Source: Acanthacorydalis orientalis
Taxonomy: Eukaryota; Arthropoda; Insecta; Megaloptera; Corydalidae
Direction of reading: 5' to 3'
Assembly: GCA_034766995.1 (NCBI GenBank)
Contig: CM068315.1
Coordinates: 45,751,162-45,815,161, forward strand
Length of the DNA: 64,000 nt
Of the stretch, positions 62,970 to 64,000 are shown one piece after another (position 1 is the stretch's first letter; every line of letters starts with the position of its first letter). The notes beneath the pieces are model-generated. The model worked only from the letters and a program-made list of their open reading frames with translations, searched no databases and had not been told where the DNA came from. Both the position numbers and the translations under genes were made by a program.

Positions 62970-63245
62970 GTACATATTATCCAGAGCCTACTTAGACGGA
63001 ATACTGTTGCGTGGGTGTATTTGATCAGGTCTGCACGACCTCGGACTGAGTGATGTACACATATTCACTTAATATTTTCTGCGAAATGTTTATACAATTA
63101 AAAAGTATTTCACGGAAATCGTTGCAAGGAACACACATGTACTTAATCGATACTCAAAGATGTTGTTTTTCATTGAAATCATGTAGTAATATAGGTTATA
63201 TACGTTGCATGCGTGTAACAACGTGAATGAGTGAACGCAAAATAG
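62970..63245. promoter_or_regulatory. Mixed-composition island 23 with an AGGTC inverted repeat
   Basis: About 275 bp contain AGGTCTGCACGACCT at 63027-63041, an inverted pair of AGGTC nuclear-receptor-like half-sites with a 5-base spacer, plus TTAATCGATACTCAAAGATG and CGTTGCATGCGTG. No open frame. Confidence 0.38.
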
Positions 63246-63249
63246 TTTT

Positions 63250-64000
63250 CATATTCTGTGAGAATATTATCTTAAGGTACATTTATCCAAATATAAAATA
63301 AAATGATGATCAAGTGTTATGGAAATGTAAACAAAAAAAATAAACACATTTACACATTACTGTACATTTGAGTCATTAGGAAGAGTTTTTTTAGATATAG
63401 GCTTTTTCTGTTTTTCGAGATCTTTCTGTATAAGAATAATAAATCTAAGACTAAAATAAAAATAGAAGATAAATTCAAATAAGTATTTGATATAATTGAA
63501 GATAATGCTACTTTAATATTAGTTTATTTAGGTTATTTTAGAAAGTTGTATTAAAGAAAAAAATATCATTTGAGATAAACATTTTTTATTCCCCTGAGCA
63601 TATTGCGATTTAATTTAAAAAATGTCTGTTTTACAAAAATATATCCAATTATCTAATATAAAGTTAAAATTATATGTTACATATTTAAAATTATGAATGT
63701 GTTACTTTACTGTGAAGCAGCTATTTAATAAGACAGAATTGAGTGAGCTACAAATAATATTTTCAAGATATATATGTAATTTAGTGGCTACACATAGACT
63801 TTAGTATACATAAAATGTCAGACAGATATTCTTTACTGTTTGACTGTGTCTGCTCTGGGTTTGCATAATGCTATGAGGGTTTATTTTTAATCAACATAAA
63901 ATTTTTCGTATTATGTATGAATAAAGATATAAATGAATTATTTATATTTATAATTTTATTCGAAACATATTTATAATTTTACTAAACATATGATATAATA
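63250..64000. other. Upstream AT-rich DNA, nothing seen
   Basis: No exon, transposon end or island up to the window edge. Confidence 0.55.

Overview
The window looks like animal, most probably insect, chromosomal DNA. It is extremely AT-rich, with dozens of long (TA)n microsatellites, mariner, hAT and Tc1-like transposon remnants, and one spliced gene with a very long intron. The combination of low GC, mariner ends beginning TTAGGTTGGT and GC-richer islands in a TA-microsatellite background would fit a hymenopteran such as a bee. That placement is inference; nothing in the window proves the order.

The only protein-coding gene I can support is on the minus strand and encodes a knirps-family nuclear receptor (NR0A group: knirps, knirps-related, eagle). 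Coding exon A (43662-43739) carries the start codon and the first zinc finger. Coding exon B (23092-24111) carries the second finger, the Kni box and the whole low-complexity C-terminal part. They join in phase 0 across a 19,550-bp intron and give a predicted protein of 365 residues with no ligand-binding domain. It has a PMDLSMK CtBP-type co-repressor motif and a second candidate, PLDLTTK, at the extreme C-terminus. The ATG lies immediately after a good splice acceptor, so at least one upstream exon, and therefore the promoter, probably lies beyond 43740 or outside the window.

Layout: 1-23091 is downstream (3') flank, with the probable 3' UTR next to the stop codon. 24112-43661 is the intron. 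43740-64000 is upstream sequence or 5' introns. All three parts contain short islands of more mixed base composition, often 150-400 bp, rich in homeodomain, E-box, POU or nuclear-receptor-like words. In a developmental regulator locus these are the best enhancer candidates, but conservation was not tested.

Mobile DNA: two deletion derivatives of one mariner family in opposite orientation (1726-2287 and 51722-52270); one decayed, nearly full-length mariner of another family with a broken minus-strand transposase (32812-34030); a Tc1-like remnant (31750-32121); a hAT-like non-autonomous element (17031-17478); and three copies of a 200-bp near-palindromic MITE-like element (12900-13101, 25441-25646, 27551-27750) that I do not recognise. 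There are also tandem duplications beside (TA)n tracts and several strong inverted repeats. No rRNA, tRNA or CRISPR array was found.
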